A stretch of DNA of 48,740 nt from DATLFA01 sp039934635 (GTDB lineage Bacteria; Actinomycetota; Acidimicrobiia; Acidimicrobiales; WLNW01): assembly GCA_039934635.1 (NCBI GenBank), contig JBDTLT010000017.1, forward strand, positions 1-48,740, read 5' to 3'. Below the pieces are notes generated by a model that did no database searches, had not been told where the DNA came from, and was given only the letters and a program-made list of their open reading frames with translations. Shown here piece by piece: positions 25,768 to 33,883 of the stretch (its first letter is position 1; each line of letters starts with the position of its first letter). Position numbers and translations under genes: made by a program.

Positions 25768-26919
25768 CTAGAGGCGCTCGATGATGGTGACGTTGGCTTG
25801 GCCGCCGCCTTCGCACATCGTCTGCAGGCCGAAGCGGCCGCCGGTGCGCTCGAGCTCGTTGAGCAACGTGGTCATCAAACGGCAACCCGTCGCGCCGAGT
25901 GGATGGCCGAGCGCAATCGCGCCGCCGTTGACGTTGACCTTCGCGTGGGGGATGTCACACTCCCGCATCCACGCCAGCACCACCGGGGCGAATGCTTCGT
26001 TGCATTCGAACAGGTCGATGTCGTCGACGGTCATGTTGGCCTTGGCGAGCGCATACTTGGTCGCCGCGATCGGGCCCGTGAGCATGTAGATCGGATCGTC
26101 GCCGCGCACGCTCATGTGATGGATACGTGCCCGCGGCTTGAGCCCGTGCGTCTTGACCGCGGATGCCGAGGCGACGAGCATCGCGGCCGCCGCATCGGAG
26201 ATCTGCGACGACACCGCGGCAGTCAGCCGGCCGCCGTCGACCAGTGTGCGCAGCGTGCGCATCTTTTCGATGGTCGTGTCGCGGCGCGGCCCTTCGTCGC
26301 GGTCGACGCCCTCGAGGGGCACGATCTCGTTGTCGAAGCGACCTTCATCCTGTGCTCTGATGGCCCGCTGGTGCGACTCGAACGCGAACGCTTCCATCTC
26401 GTCGCGCGTGACATCCCACTTTTCCGCGATCATCTCGGCCCCACGGAACTGCGACACCTCTTGCGTGCCGTAGCGCTCGACCCAACCGGTCGACCCGCTG
26501 AACGGGTCGGAGAAACCCATCGGCTCGGTGACCGTCAGCGCGAAGCCGATGGGGATCATCGACATGTTTTGCACGCCGCCCGCAACCACGAGCTCGTTGA
26601 CGCCGGCCATCACCGATTGCGCCGCGAACGAGATGGCTTGCTGGGCCGAGCCGCACTGGCGGTCGATGGTGACGCCGGGGATCTCGTGGGGCAACCCGGC
26701 GGCCAACCAAGCGGTGCGCGCGATGTCGCCGGCCTGCGGGCCGATCTGGTCGACGCAGCCGAACATCACATCGTCGATTGCCAGCGGGTCGACGCCCGTG
26801 CGTTGCAGCACGGACTTGATGGCGTGCGCACCAAGGTCTGCGGGATGCACCTTGGACAGGCCACCATTGCGCCGGCCAACCGGTGTGCGGACGGTGTCGA
26901 TGATGTAGGCCTCGGTCAT
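25768..26919 (-). CDS. Thiolase (acetyl-CoA acyltransferase), FadA5/FadA6-like
   Basis: 383 residues; ATG at 26919 has GAGGAG 7 nt upstream. It cleaves 3-ketoacyl-CoA with CoA. All catalytic parts are visible: nucleophile Cys89 in TIDRQCGSAQQ, the CNEAF motif, His339 in NGGAIALGHPLGATG and the second Cys369 in TMCEGGGQANVTIIERL. The whole C-terminal block strongly recalls the mycobacterial steroid thiolases of the FadA5/FadA6 group, but the paralogue at 38893 shares much of it, so the assignment is by memory of the family. It is in a minus-strand run: acyl-CoA dehydrogenase, DUF1330, this gene. Confidence 0.9.
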   Translation of the reverse strand: MTEAYIIDTVRTPVGRRNGGLSKVHPADLGAHAIKSVLQRTGVDPLAIDDVMFGCVDQIGPQAGDIARTAWLAAGLPHEIPGVTIDRQCGSAQQAISFAAQSVMAGVNELVVAGGVQNMSMIPIGFALTVTEPMGFSDPFSGSTGWVERYGTQEVSQFRGAEMIAEKWDVTRDEMEAFAFESHQRAIRAQDEGRFDNEIVPLEGVDRDEGPRRDTTIEKMRTLRTLVDGGRLTAAVSSQISDAAAAMLVASASAVKTHGLKPRARIHHMSVRGDDPIYMLTGPIAATKYALAKANMTVDDIDLFECNEAFAPVVLAWMRECDIPHAKVNVNGGAIALGHPLGATGCRLMTTLLNELERTGGRFGLQTMCEGGGQANVTIIERL

Positions 26920-26948
26920 GACTGACTCCTCGTTCTCGTGTGCACGGT

Positions 26949-27239
26949 CTAGCGGCCGGTGACCAACAAACCAACACCGTTGGTCGTGGCGGCGAGGCGA
27001 GTGCCGACCGCCGACTGGTATTCGGGCGAGCCGTACCAATCGTCGAAGGCTTCTTTGGTTTCGAACTCGAGGATCACCGTCTGATGGCCCGACTGCTCGC
27101 CCTCGACCCGAGTGGTCGACGGATCGAGTGCCAGCACCTTGAACGTACGACCGGCAAAGCTGGCGCCGGCCAAGGCCTGGTAGCTCTTGTAGCCGTCGGT
27201 GTCGGCGACGTCGTAGTTGAAGATTGCGTACACCGCCAC
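26949..27239 (-). CDS. DUF1330 family protein
   Basis: 96 residues from a GTG that overlaps the acyl-CoA dehydrogenase stop by one base (TAGTG), so it is translationally coupled. It carries the family pattern: VAVYAIFNYDVADTDGYKSYQAL ... TVILEFETKEAFDDWYGSPEYQSAVGTRL. DUF1330 proteins are small dimeric alpha+beta barrels (ferredoxin-like) with no agreed function. Placed between a dehydrogenase and a thiolase, it could bind an acyl intermediate or act as an isomerase-like accessory; nothing in the sequence decides. Confidence 0.85.
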   Translation of the reverse strand: MAVYAIFNYDVADTDGYKSYQALAGASFAGRTFKVLALDPSTTRVEGEQSGHQTVILEFETKEAFDDWYGSPEYQSAVGTRLAATTNGVGLLVTGR

Positions 27240-28450
27240 TATTTGGGCTCCCTCGGTAGGCCGAGCACGCGCTCGCCGAGCACGTTGCGTTGGATCTCGT
27301 TCGAACCCGCGTAGATCGTGTGTGCCCGCGAGTAGAGGAACGTGCGTTGCATGGGCGCCAGCGGATAGTCGATGGCGCCGTGTTCGTGCGACGCCGTCGC
27401 GTCGCTGCCCGCGGCGAGCGCCGCCGCACCCATCACGTCGAGCATCACTTCGCCGAAGCGCCGGTGCCAGTTGGACCAGTAGAGCTTGCCGATCGACATC
27501 TCGGGCCCGGGCACACCGCCGCCGTCGACGACGGTGAGCATGCGAAGGTTGGAGTAGCGCATGATCTCGAGCGTGCCGTACATCTCCGCCAGCTTTTGGC
27601 GGATGATCGGATCGTCGGCGACGCCGGTCTTCTTGGCATAGTTGACGAGATCGTCGAACTCGCGGCGAAACGCCAACTGCTGTCCGAGCGTCGATGCGCC
27701 CCGCTCGAAACCGAGCGTGCCCATGGCGACTTCCCAGCCCCGCCCCACTTCGCCGACCACCATGTCGGAGCGCGTGCGGGCGTCGGTGAAGAAAACCTCG
27801 TTGAACTCGGCTCCGCCGGTTATCTGCACGATCGGCCGGATCTCGATGCCGGCTTGATCCATCGGCACCAACAGGTAGGACAACCCGTTGTGCCGCTTGG
27901 ATTGCCCGTCGGTGCGGCACACCACGAAGCACCACTGCGAATACTGCGCGAGCGATGTCCACACCTTTTGCCCGTTGATGACCCATTCGTCGCCGTCGAG
28001 CACGGCCTTCGTCTGCACGTTGGCCAGATCGGAGCCGGCGTTGGGTTCGCTATAGCCCTGACACCACATCTCTTGACCCGAGAGGATCTTGGGTATGAAG
28101 CGGCGCTTTTGCGCCTCGGTGCCGTACGCCATGATCGTCGGGCCCGCCAGCGTGACGCCCATGTTGGGTATGCGATGCGGCGCACGAGATTCGACATAGG
28201 TCATGAAGAAGATGACCTGTTCGGACAGCGAGCACTCGCGTCCACCGATGTCCTTGGGATAGTCGATGCCCAACCAGCCACCCTTGGCGAGCTCGCGTTC
28301 CCAGTCGAGCAACGTCGCGAAAGGGATGTCTTCTTGACCCATCCCGCCGCGTCCTCGTAGCGCGGCGAACTCGCCCACCATGTGCTCTTCGAGCCAGGTG
28401 CGCACTTCGTCTTTGAAGGCGAGTTCCGCCGGCGTCAGTTGAAAATCCAC
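27239..28450 (-). CDS. Acyl-CoA dehydrogenase (FadE type)
   Basis: 403 residues from a GTG at 28450 (VDFQLTPAELAFKDEVRTWL). It oxidises acyl-CoA to enoyl-CoA with FAD. Family features: QGYSEPNAGSDLANVQTKAV, INGQKVWTSLAQYSQWCFVVCRT, AEFNEVFFTDAR, and the C-terminal IYAGSNEIQRNVLGERVLGLPREPK. The position of the MCAD catalytic Glu is Ala here (YAG), but Glu249 in LGFERGAS sits directly before the conserved Arg, the isovaleryl-/long-chain-type location. This Glu-Arg pattern and size recall the FadE enzymes of steroid side-chain catabolism. Candidate -10 TAACGT lies 8 nt before the GTG. It heads the DUF1330 and thiolase operon. Confidence 0.9.
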   Translation of the reverse strand: MDFQLTPAELAFKDEVRTWLEEHMVGEFAALRGRGGMGQEDIPFATLLDWERELAKGGWLGIDYPKDIGGRECSLSEQVIFFMTYVESRAPHRIPNMGVTLAGPTIMAYGTEAQKRRFIPKILSGQEMWCQGYSEPNAGSDLANVQTKAVLDGDEWVINGQKVWTSLAQYSQWCFVVCRTDGQSKRHNGLSYLLVPMDQAGIEIRPIVQITGGAEFNEVFFTDARTRSDMVVGEVGRGWEVAMGTLGFERGASTLGQQLAFRREFDDLVNYAKKTGVADDPIIRQKLAEMYGTLEIMRYSNLRMLTVVDGGGVPGPEMSIGKLYWSNWHRRFGEVMLDVMGAAALAAGSDATASHEHGAIDYPLAPMQRTFLYSRAHTIYAGSNEIQRNVLGERVLGLPREPK

Positions 28451-28458
28451 GGCCCCTG

Positions 28459-28464
28459 ACGTTA
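28459..28464 (-). promoter_or_regulatory. -10 box of the acyl-CoA dehydrogenase operon
   Basis: TAACGT on the minus strand, 8 nt before the GTG. An AGGGG also precedes the GTG but only 3 nt away, too close to be a good ribosome site. Confidence 0.4.
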
Positions 28465-28522
28465 TCGCCCCCGCCCCCACCAAACCCAACGGCCGGAGAA
28501 CACTCACCCGGCGGCCCGCCTC

Positions 28523-28528
28523 TACGAT
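28523..28528 (+). promoter_or_regulatory. -10 box of the tandem acyl-CoA ligase operon
   Basis: TACGAT, about 35 nt before the ATG at 28564, which itself has a GGGGGAG ribosome site. Confidence 0.4.
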
Positions 28529-28563
28529 GCCCAGAAAGCGGCGTGACGACCTTGGGGGAGCCG

Positions 28564-30261
28564 ATGAGTCAACGTCCCACACCGGCAATGACGATCGAGG
28601 AGGCGTACGGCCGGCTCACCGCGCCCGGCGCCCCCTTCGAGATCGTCGTCGAGCAGGTGTTCGGCGAAGAGGAGCAGGTCTTCAAGAACCGCCCGCCCCA
28701 TTTGCGGCACTGGTTGGAAAAGTCGGCCGACTTCGGCGACCGCGAGTGTTGGGTCTTCGACGACGGACGGACGCTCACCTACCGCGAGCACATCCGCGCG
28801 GTCGCGGCCGTGGCCGAAGGGCTACGTCGTCTCGGCATCGGCAAGGGCGATCGCATCGCCGTGCTCGGCGCCAACAGCCTCGAATGGGTCCTGAGTTTCT
28901 GGGCAGCCACATCCCTCGGCGCCGTCACGTGCGCGATGAATGGGTGGTGGCAGGCCGACGAGATCGTCTACGGGCTCGAATTGACGAAACCCAAGGTCTT
29001 GATCGTCGACCAGAAGCGCTACCAGCGCATCGCGGACCGCCCGATCGACGTACCGGTGGTCGTCATCGAGCGTGACTTCGCCGACATGCTCTGGGACCCG
29101 GCCGTCGACGTCGCGTTGCCCAGCGAAGCTATCCACGAGGACGACGCCGTCGCCATCTTGTTCACGTCGGGCACGACGGGCCGGCCAAAGGGTGCGATCA
29201 GCACGCACCGCAACCTGATCTGCTTCGTGCAGATCTCGACGCTGTCCGGCGCGGCCCGCGCCATGCAGTATCCGCCAAAGCCGTCGGCCACTCCGCCCGC
29301 GCCGCCCACGAACGTGGTGTCCGCACCACTGTTCCACGTATCGGGGCTTCAGTCGGCCGCGATCTCGGGCATCGCGCACGGCATCCGCTACATCTGGACG
29401 ACCGGACGCTTCGACCCCAAGCAGATTCTCGAGATCACTGCCCGCGAGAAGATTACGCGCATGGGCGGCATCACCACACAGGTCTGGCGCATCCTCGAAC
29501 ATCCCGACTTCGACAAATATGACCTCTCGCACGTCACGGCGATGGGCGGTGGCGGTTCGATCTTCTCCCCCGAACTACAGCGCGCCATGCGCGAGAAGTT
29601 GCCCAACGCGGCGGCGAACTTCAGCATCGGCTACGGCCTCACCGAGTGCGGCGGGTTGTGCACGATGGCCAACTCCGAGATGCTCGAAGCGCATCCCGAC
29701 GCGTGTATGGGCAAAGCGATTCCCACGGCGCAGATCGCGATCATCGACGACGAGGGCAATCGTTTGGCGAACGGTGAGATCGGCAACGTGTGCATCAAAG
29801 GGCCGATGGTGATGCCGGGCTATTGGGACAATCCCAAGGCGACCGCTGACGCGTTCTTCCCCGGCCGTTGGTTGAAGTCGGGTGACTTCGGTTGGATGGA
29901 CGAAGAGAAGCTTCTCTACCTGGCGACCCGCAAGCGCGACATGATCATCCGCGGCGGCGAGAACATCTATCCCATCGAGATCGAGAATCGTCTCGACGAG
30001 CACCCGGCAATCGGCGAAGCCGCGATCGTCGGCGTCGACCATCGCACCTTGGGCCAGCAGGTGAAAGCCGTCGTCGTGCCGCGCCTCGGCATGAAGGTCA
30101 ACGAGCGCGAGCTCTCCGAGTGGGTCGGCGCGACGTTGGCGTACTACAAGGTTCCCGAGTTCTGGGAGATACGCGACGAGCCCCTCCCCCGCAATGCCAC
30201 CGGCAAGGTGATGAAGCACGTACTGACCGGTGAAGCCGAGAACACCATGATCGAGGAGTAG
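28564..30261 (+). CDS. Acyl-CoA ligase, long form
   Basis: 565 residues from the ATG at 28564 (GGGGGAG 6 nt upstream); an in-frame GTG at 28543 lacks a ribosome site. Motifs: A3 ILFTSGTTGRPKGAISTHRNL, A5 SIGYGLTECGGLCTMANSE, A7/A8 LATRKRDMIIRGGENIYPIEIENRLDEHP, and A10 Lys in RNATGKVMKHVL. A Pro-rich insert (MQYPPKPSATPPAPPTN) at about 245 and an N-terminal ~55-residue extension distinguish it from its neighbour. It is the first of two ligases on one transcript; the next starts 3 nt after its stop codon. Substrate unknown. Confidence 0.9.
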   Translation: MSQRPTPAMTIEEAYGRLTAPGAPFEIVVEQVFGEEEQVFKNRPPHLRHWLEKSADFGDRECWVFDDGRTLTYREHIRAVAAVAEGLRRLGIGKGDRIAVLGANSLEWVLSFWAATSLGAVTCAMNGWWQADEIVYGLELTKPKVLIVDQKRYQRIADRPIDVPVVVIERDFADMLWDPAVDVALPSEAIHEDDAVAILFTSGTTGRPKGAISTHRNLICFVQISTLSGAARAMQYPPKPSATPPAPPTNVVSAPLFHVSGLQSAAISGIAHGIRYIWTTGRFDPKQILEITAREKITRMGGITTQVWRILEHPDFDKYDLSHVTAMGGGGSIFSPELQRAMREKLPNAAANFSIGYGLTECGGLCTMANSEMLEAHPDACMGKAIPTAQIAIIDDEGNRLANGEIGNVCIKGPMVMPGYWDNPKATADAFFPGRWLKSGDFGWMDEEKLLYLATRKRDMIIRGGENIYPIEIENRLDEHPAIGEAAIVGVDHRTLGQQVKAVVVPRLGMKVNERELSEWVGATLAYYKVPEFWEIRDEPLPRNATGKVMKHVLTGEAENTMIEE

Positions 30262-30264
30262 CAA

Positions 30265-31779
30265 GTGCTGGCCGAAGTATTGAACCGTGCGGCTGTCGAG
30301 TTCCCCGACCGCATCGCGTACGCGTCTGCCGAAGGATGGGGCGCGACGTTCCGCCAGCTCGATCAATTCAGCGACGAGTGCGCTGTTTGGTTGGCGACGC
30401 ACGCCGGTGTACGCGAAGGCGATGTCGTGTCGCTCGTGATGCCGTCGACGATCGAGTACATCGTGCTCTTCGGCGCGCTGGCCAAGCTCGGCGCGATCAC
30501 CGCGGGGGTCAACTCTCTGCTCACTGCGCGAGAACGCGCCGGCGCGCTCGAGTGCGCCGAACCGAGCCTCGTCATCGCCGACCCCGACTTGATCGACGGG
30601 CTACCGGCGACCGTGCCGATGCTCGAGATCGTCAGCGGCGACAACGCGGAGGACATGGTGCGCGCGATGCGAGTGCGCAACGAAGCGCCGCCGGTGCTTC
30701 CCCCTGATCCGCAGCGCGGGTTCACCATCTGTTTCACGTCCGGTTCGACCGGTATGCCCAAGGGGGCGTTGTTCCGCGAAGCACAGATCCGTGCCATCGC
30801 CGCCTCGGACACCGGCGGCAGCGGCGCGTGGGGTCAGGGCACCCACAGCATCGCGTCGACGCAGTTCGCACACGTCGGCGGCATGACCAAGATCCCCTGG
30901 ATGCTGGCCGGCGGCGGCACCATCCATCTGATGACGCGGTGGCGCGCGCAGACCGTGATGCAGTTGGTGCACAAGTACCGCATGCCGGCGCTCAACGGCG
31001 GGCCGACGCAGATCGCGCTCATGCTGCGCCAACCCGACTTCGACAGCTACGACTTCAGCTCGGTCAAGGCCATCGTGTCGGGTACCGGCCCGTCATCGCC
31101 GGGGCTCATACGCGAAGCGCGTGAGCGTTTTCACGCGCCCTATTCGGTGCGCTACTCGTCGACCGAATCCGGCGGCGTGGGCACGCTCACCGCGCTCGAC
31201 GCGCCCGACGAAGAAGCGCTGTACACCATCGGTCGTCCCCGACCCGGTGTCGAAGCAATGATCGCGGACGACGACCTGCGCGAGTTGCCGGTCGGCGAGA
31301 TCGGTGAGATGTGCATGCGCTCGCCGTGCAACATGGCCGAGTACTGGCACAACCCCGAAGAGACCGCGCGCGCACTCGTGGGCGACGGATGGCTGCGCAC
31401 CGGCGATCTCGGCTACAAGGACGAAGCGGGTTGCTTCCGCCTGGCCGGGCGCAAGAAAGAGATGTTCATCCGCGGCGGCTACAACGTGTATCCCCTCGAG
31501 GTCGAAAAAGTGCTGTCGACACACCCCAAAGTCGCCGAGGTCGCGATCGTGCCGCGCGCCGACGACGTGATGACCGAGATCGGGGTGGCCGTCGTCGTAC
31601 CGGTCGATCCCAACGACCCGCCCACCCTCGATGAGTTGCGTACGCACGGTGCAGTGGGGTTGGCGCGCTACAAGCTGCCCGAGCGCATTCGCATCATCGA
31701 CGAGATGCCGCTCAACGCGACGCACAAACTCGACCGCCGCACGCTGGCCGAGCTCGAACGCGCCAGCGCCGACAGCTAG
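30265..31779 (+). CDS. Acyl-CoA ligase, second of tandem pair
   Basis: 504 residues from a GTG (VLAEVLNRAAVEFPDRIAYA); the GAGGAG inside the end of the preceding gene is its ribosome site. Motifs: A3 ICFTSGSTGMPKGALFRE, A5 VRYSSTESGGVGTLTALDA, A8 AGRKKEMFIRGGYNVYPLEVEKVLSTHP and A10 Lys in NATHKLDRRTLAELE. It is clearly a paralogue of the preceding ligase but divergent in the acyl-pocket region, so the two probably handle different acids. It is convergent with rsgA (17-nt gap). Confidence 0.9.
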   Translation: MLAEVLNRAAVEFPDRIAYASAEGWGATFRQLDQFSDECAVWLATHAGVREGDVVSLVMPSTIEYIVLFGALAKLGAITAGVNSLLTARERAGALECAEPSLVIADPDLIDGLPATVPMLEIVSGDNAEDMVRAMRVRNEAPPVLPPDPQRGFTICFTSGSTGMPKGALFREAQIRAIAASDTGGSGAWGQGTHSIASTQFAHVGGMTKIPWMLAGGGTIHLMTRWRAQTVMQLVHKYRMPALNGGPTQIALMLRQPDFDSYDFSSVKAIVSGTGPSSPGLIREARERFHAPYSVRYSSTESGGVGTLTALDAPDEEALYTIGRPRPGVEAMIADDDLRELPVGEIGEMCMRSPCNMAEYWHNPEETARALVGDGWLRTGDLGYKDEAGCFRLAGRKKEMFIRGGYNVYPLEVEKVLSTHPKVAEVAIVPRADDVMTEIGVAVVVPVDPNDPPTLDELRTHGAVGLARYKLPERIRIIDEMPLNATHKLDRRTLAELERASADS

Positions 31780-31796
31780 AGGCGGTCGAAGGGGGG

Positions 31797-32828
31797 TCAG
31801 CGGCGCGGGCGTTTCTGCCGCGCAGTCGGCTGTTCGGCGATCTCCGCCGCGAGCAAGCGATAGCGCAGCAGGCGGCGCGGATCGAGCGTGCCGGCGGCGA
31901 CGGCTTGTTGCACCGCGCATTGCGGTTCGCTGCCGTGACCGCAGTTGGCGAACCGGCACTCTTGCGCGAGCTCGTCGATGTCGGCGAATACGCGGTGCAG
32001 GGTTTCTTCGGATGCCACCAGCCCGACCGCGCGTATTCCGGGTGTGTCGATCACCGCTCCCCCGCCGGGAATCACGTGGATCTCCCGGGCGACGGTCGTG
32101 TGGCGGCCCTTGGCGTCGCGCTGGCGCACCCGGCCGGTGGCTTGCACTGCTTCGCCGACGAGCAAGTTCAAGAGGTTCGACTTGCCCGCACCGGACTCGC
32201 CGACCAATGCGGCTGTCGACCCGATCGGGATGCGCCGCCGCAATTCGAACACCCCGCGCCCGTCGACGCGGCTGACATCGACGACCGCGGTCGCGCCGCC
32301 GAGCGCGCGGGCGATGCCGCGCGCGTCGTAGAGGTCGTCGAGATCGCTCTTCGTCAAGACGATGATGGGCTCGGCCCCGCTGTCCCACGCCATGATCAAT
32401 AGGCGCTCGAGCCGGCCCGCAGGAAGGCGGCGGTCGAGACCGTGCACGATGGCGATGCTGTCGACGTTGGCCACCATCACCTGTTCGGCGACACGCTCGC
32501 CGGGGTCGCGCCGAGCGAGTGTGTGCCGCCGGGGCAGCACCGCCGCGATCCGCGCCGCCGAATCCGCCGCGTCGTCGACGACCGCGATCCAGTCGCCGGT
32601 CACCGGTGCGATCGCTCCTTGGGCCCGCGTGGAGTCGGAGATCACGCGCTCCCGACCACCCGCGGTGACGACGTCGCACTCGCCCCGATCGACGCGCACG
32701 ATGCGCGCCGGGCGGGCATCCGGCAACGCCAGCGCGTGCAGCGCATCGTTCCACTGATCGTCCCAGCCCAACGCCCGCAGCATCTGTGCTCTGCCGGGGC
32801 TCGAGACGGGCGTATCGGTGCGGCCCAT
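31797..32828 (-). CDS. rsgA: Ribosome small-subunit-dependent GTPase
   Basis: 343 residues. It is a circularly permuted GTPase that helps late 30S subunit assembly: an N-terminal OB-fold (about 35-110), then G4 TKSD (159-162), G1 GESGAGKSN (210-218), G3 DTPG (261-264), and a C-terminal zinc site Cys291-Cys296-His298-Cys304 (CRFANCGHGSEPQC). All essential elements are present. G1 ends SN where most have S(S/T). The start overlaps the MBL gene stop by one base (TGATG), so both are translationally coupled. The long open frame upstream of 32828 is the antisense of that hydrolase. Confidence 0.92.
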   Translation of the reverse strand: MGRTDTPVSSPGRAQMLRALGWDDQWNDALHALALPDARPARIVRVDRGECDVVTAGGRERVISDSTRAQGAIAPVTGDWIAVVDDAADSAARIAAVLPRRHTLARRDPGERVAEQVMVANVDSIAIVHGLDRRLPAGRLERLLIMAWDSGAEPIIVLTKSDLDDLYDARGIARALGGATAVVDVSRVDGRGVFELRRRIPIGSTAALVGESGAGKSNLLNLLVGEAVQATGRVRQRDAKGRHTTVAREIHVIPGGGAVIDTPGIRAVGLVASEETLHRVFADIDELAQECRFANCGHGSEPQCAVQQAVAAGTLDPRRLLRYRLLAAEIAEQPTARQKRPRR

Positions 32829-33754
32829 CAGCGTGTGGCAGTCTTCAACGCGCGCATGTCGGACATGACGGCACCGCTGTCGTAGGTCGCGTTCCACTCG
32901 GCGCCGGCGAACTCGCGGTAGCAGCGATGCACGTTGGCGGCGAGACGGAACGGTTCGTTCCATGCCGCATAAGGCCCGAGCTCGATGCGCAGGCTGGCTT
33001 CGAGTGGCGTGCGGCCCGCCGACCAATGGTCACGCGATTCACGGCGAACGTACTCGAGGTATTCGCGCATCGAACGAACACCGTCGACGCCACACACCGG
33101 ACCATGACCCGGCACCACCCATTGCGGCGCCAACGACTCGATGCGGGCGAGCGCATCGATCCAGCGCTGCGTCGAACCTTCCCAGCCGATAGGAGTACAG
33201 CGATGGAAGAACACGTCGCCCGTGAACACGATGCCGGGTTCGGGCGCGTGTACCACGACATCACCCTCGGTGTGCGCGGGACCGACATAGATGACATCGA
33301 CCGCCATACCGTCGAGGTCGTAACGGCGATCGGCATCGAGCACGGTGGTCGGCGGGGTCAGCACGACGTCGGAGAAGTCGAACGGCGAGAACTCGTGCAC
33401 GAGCTCGCGGAGGTGCTCGGGCGGATCGGTCATCGTGCGGATGGCCTCGGCCTGCGCCGGCGAGAAGTCGGAGAATCGGTCCGCGCAACCACGATGCGCA
33501 ATGATCTCGGCACCGCGGAACAACTGATTGCCCCAGCAGTGATCGCCGTTGTGATGGGTGTTCACGAGTCGCTGCGCCGGCGATGGATGCACCGACGCGT
33601 AGAGGTCGACCATCTCGCGGGTCAGCGTCACGTCGTAGAGCGTGTCGATCACGAACCCACCGCCGCGGGCGACGAACCCGGAGTTGCTCCAGCCGAGACC
33701 GCGGTCCTCCTGTTCACAGGCGTAGACGTCGCGGTCGAGTTGGCGTAGCTCCAT
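32828..33754 (-). CDS. Metallo-beta-lactamase-fold hydrolase
   Basis: 308 residues from the ATG at 33754; GTG at 33760 is an alternative. The metal motif is NTHHNGDHCWGN: His67, Asp71 and His72 fit HxHxDH, while the second His is Asn69. Later ligands are in GPAHTEGDVVVH and VVPGHGPVCG. The HHNGDHCWGN spelling is known from a subfamily of putative hydrolases, so this is not a broken gene. The substrate (thioester, lactone or similar) is unknown. It is the first gene of a two-gene transcript with rsgA. A TAGCAT -10 box ends 9 nt before the ATG. Confidence 0.82.
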   Translation of the reverse strand: MELRQLDRDVYACEQEDRGLGWSNSGFVARGGGFVIDTLYDVTLTREMVDLYASVHPSPAQRLVNTHHNGDHCWGNQLFRGAEIIAHRGCADRFSDFSPAQAEAIRTMTDPPEHLRELVHEFSPFDFSDVVLTPPTTVLDADRRYDLDGMAVDVIYVGPAHTEGDVVVHAPEPGIVFTGDVFFHRCTPIGWEGSTQRWIDALARIESLAPQWVVPGHGPVCGVDGVRSMREYLEYVRRESRDHWSAGRTPLEASLRIELGPYAAWNEPFRLAANVHRCYREFAGAEWNATYDSGAVMSDMRALKTATR

Positions 33755-33763
33755 GACCACCGG

Positions 33764-33769
33764 ATGCTA
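33764..33769 (-). promoter_or_regulatory. -10 box of the MBL-rsgA operon
   Basis: TAGCAT on the minus strand, 9 nt before the ATG at 33754; near-leaderless geometry. Confidence 0.4.
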
Positions 33770-33849
33770 GCGACAGACGGCGAGAACCTTGGTGCCCCAC
33801 CCGGCGAGACCCTTCGGGCCACCGACGCCGGGAACCTTCGGGTGAGGCG

Positions 33850-33855
33850 TAACGT
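33850..33855 (+). promoter_or_regulatory. -10 box of the molybdopterin oxidoreductase gene
   Basis: TAACGT, 28 nt before the ATG at 33884; allows a ~20-nt leader. Confidence 0.35.
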
Positions 33856-33883
33856 TGCATCAAGCCGACGGAACACAGTGAGC

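Noticed and set aside
25768..27429. 553-residue open frame extending the thiolase upstream
   Set aside because: The extra N-terminal 170 residues are a shadow of the DUF1330 and dehydrogenase genes; the thiolase start at 26919 has a proper GAGGAG site.
27239..28450. Catalytically dead acyl-CoA dehydrogenase because of Ala at the MCAD Glu position
   Set aside because: Glu249 occupies the alternative catalytic position used by isovaleryl- and long-chain-type enzymes.
32828..33754. Broken metallo-beta-lactamase with Asn in HxHxDH
   Set aside because: The HHNGDHCWGN spelling is recurrent in a subfamily of this fold and the rest of the protein is intact.
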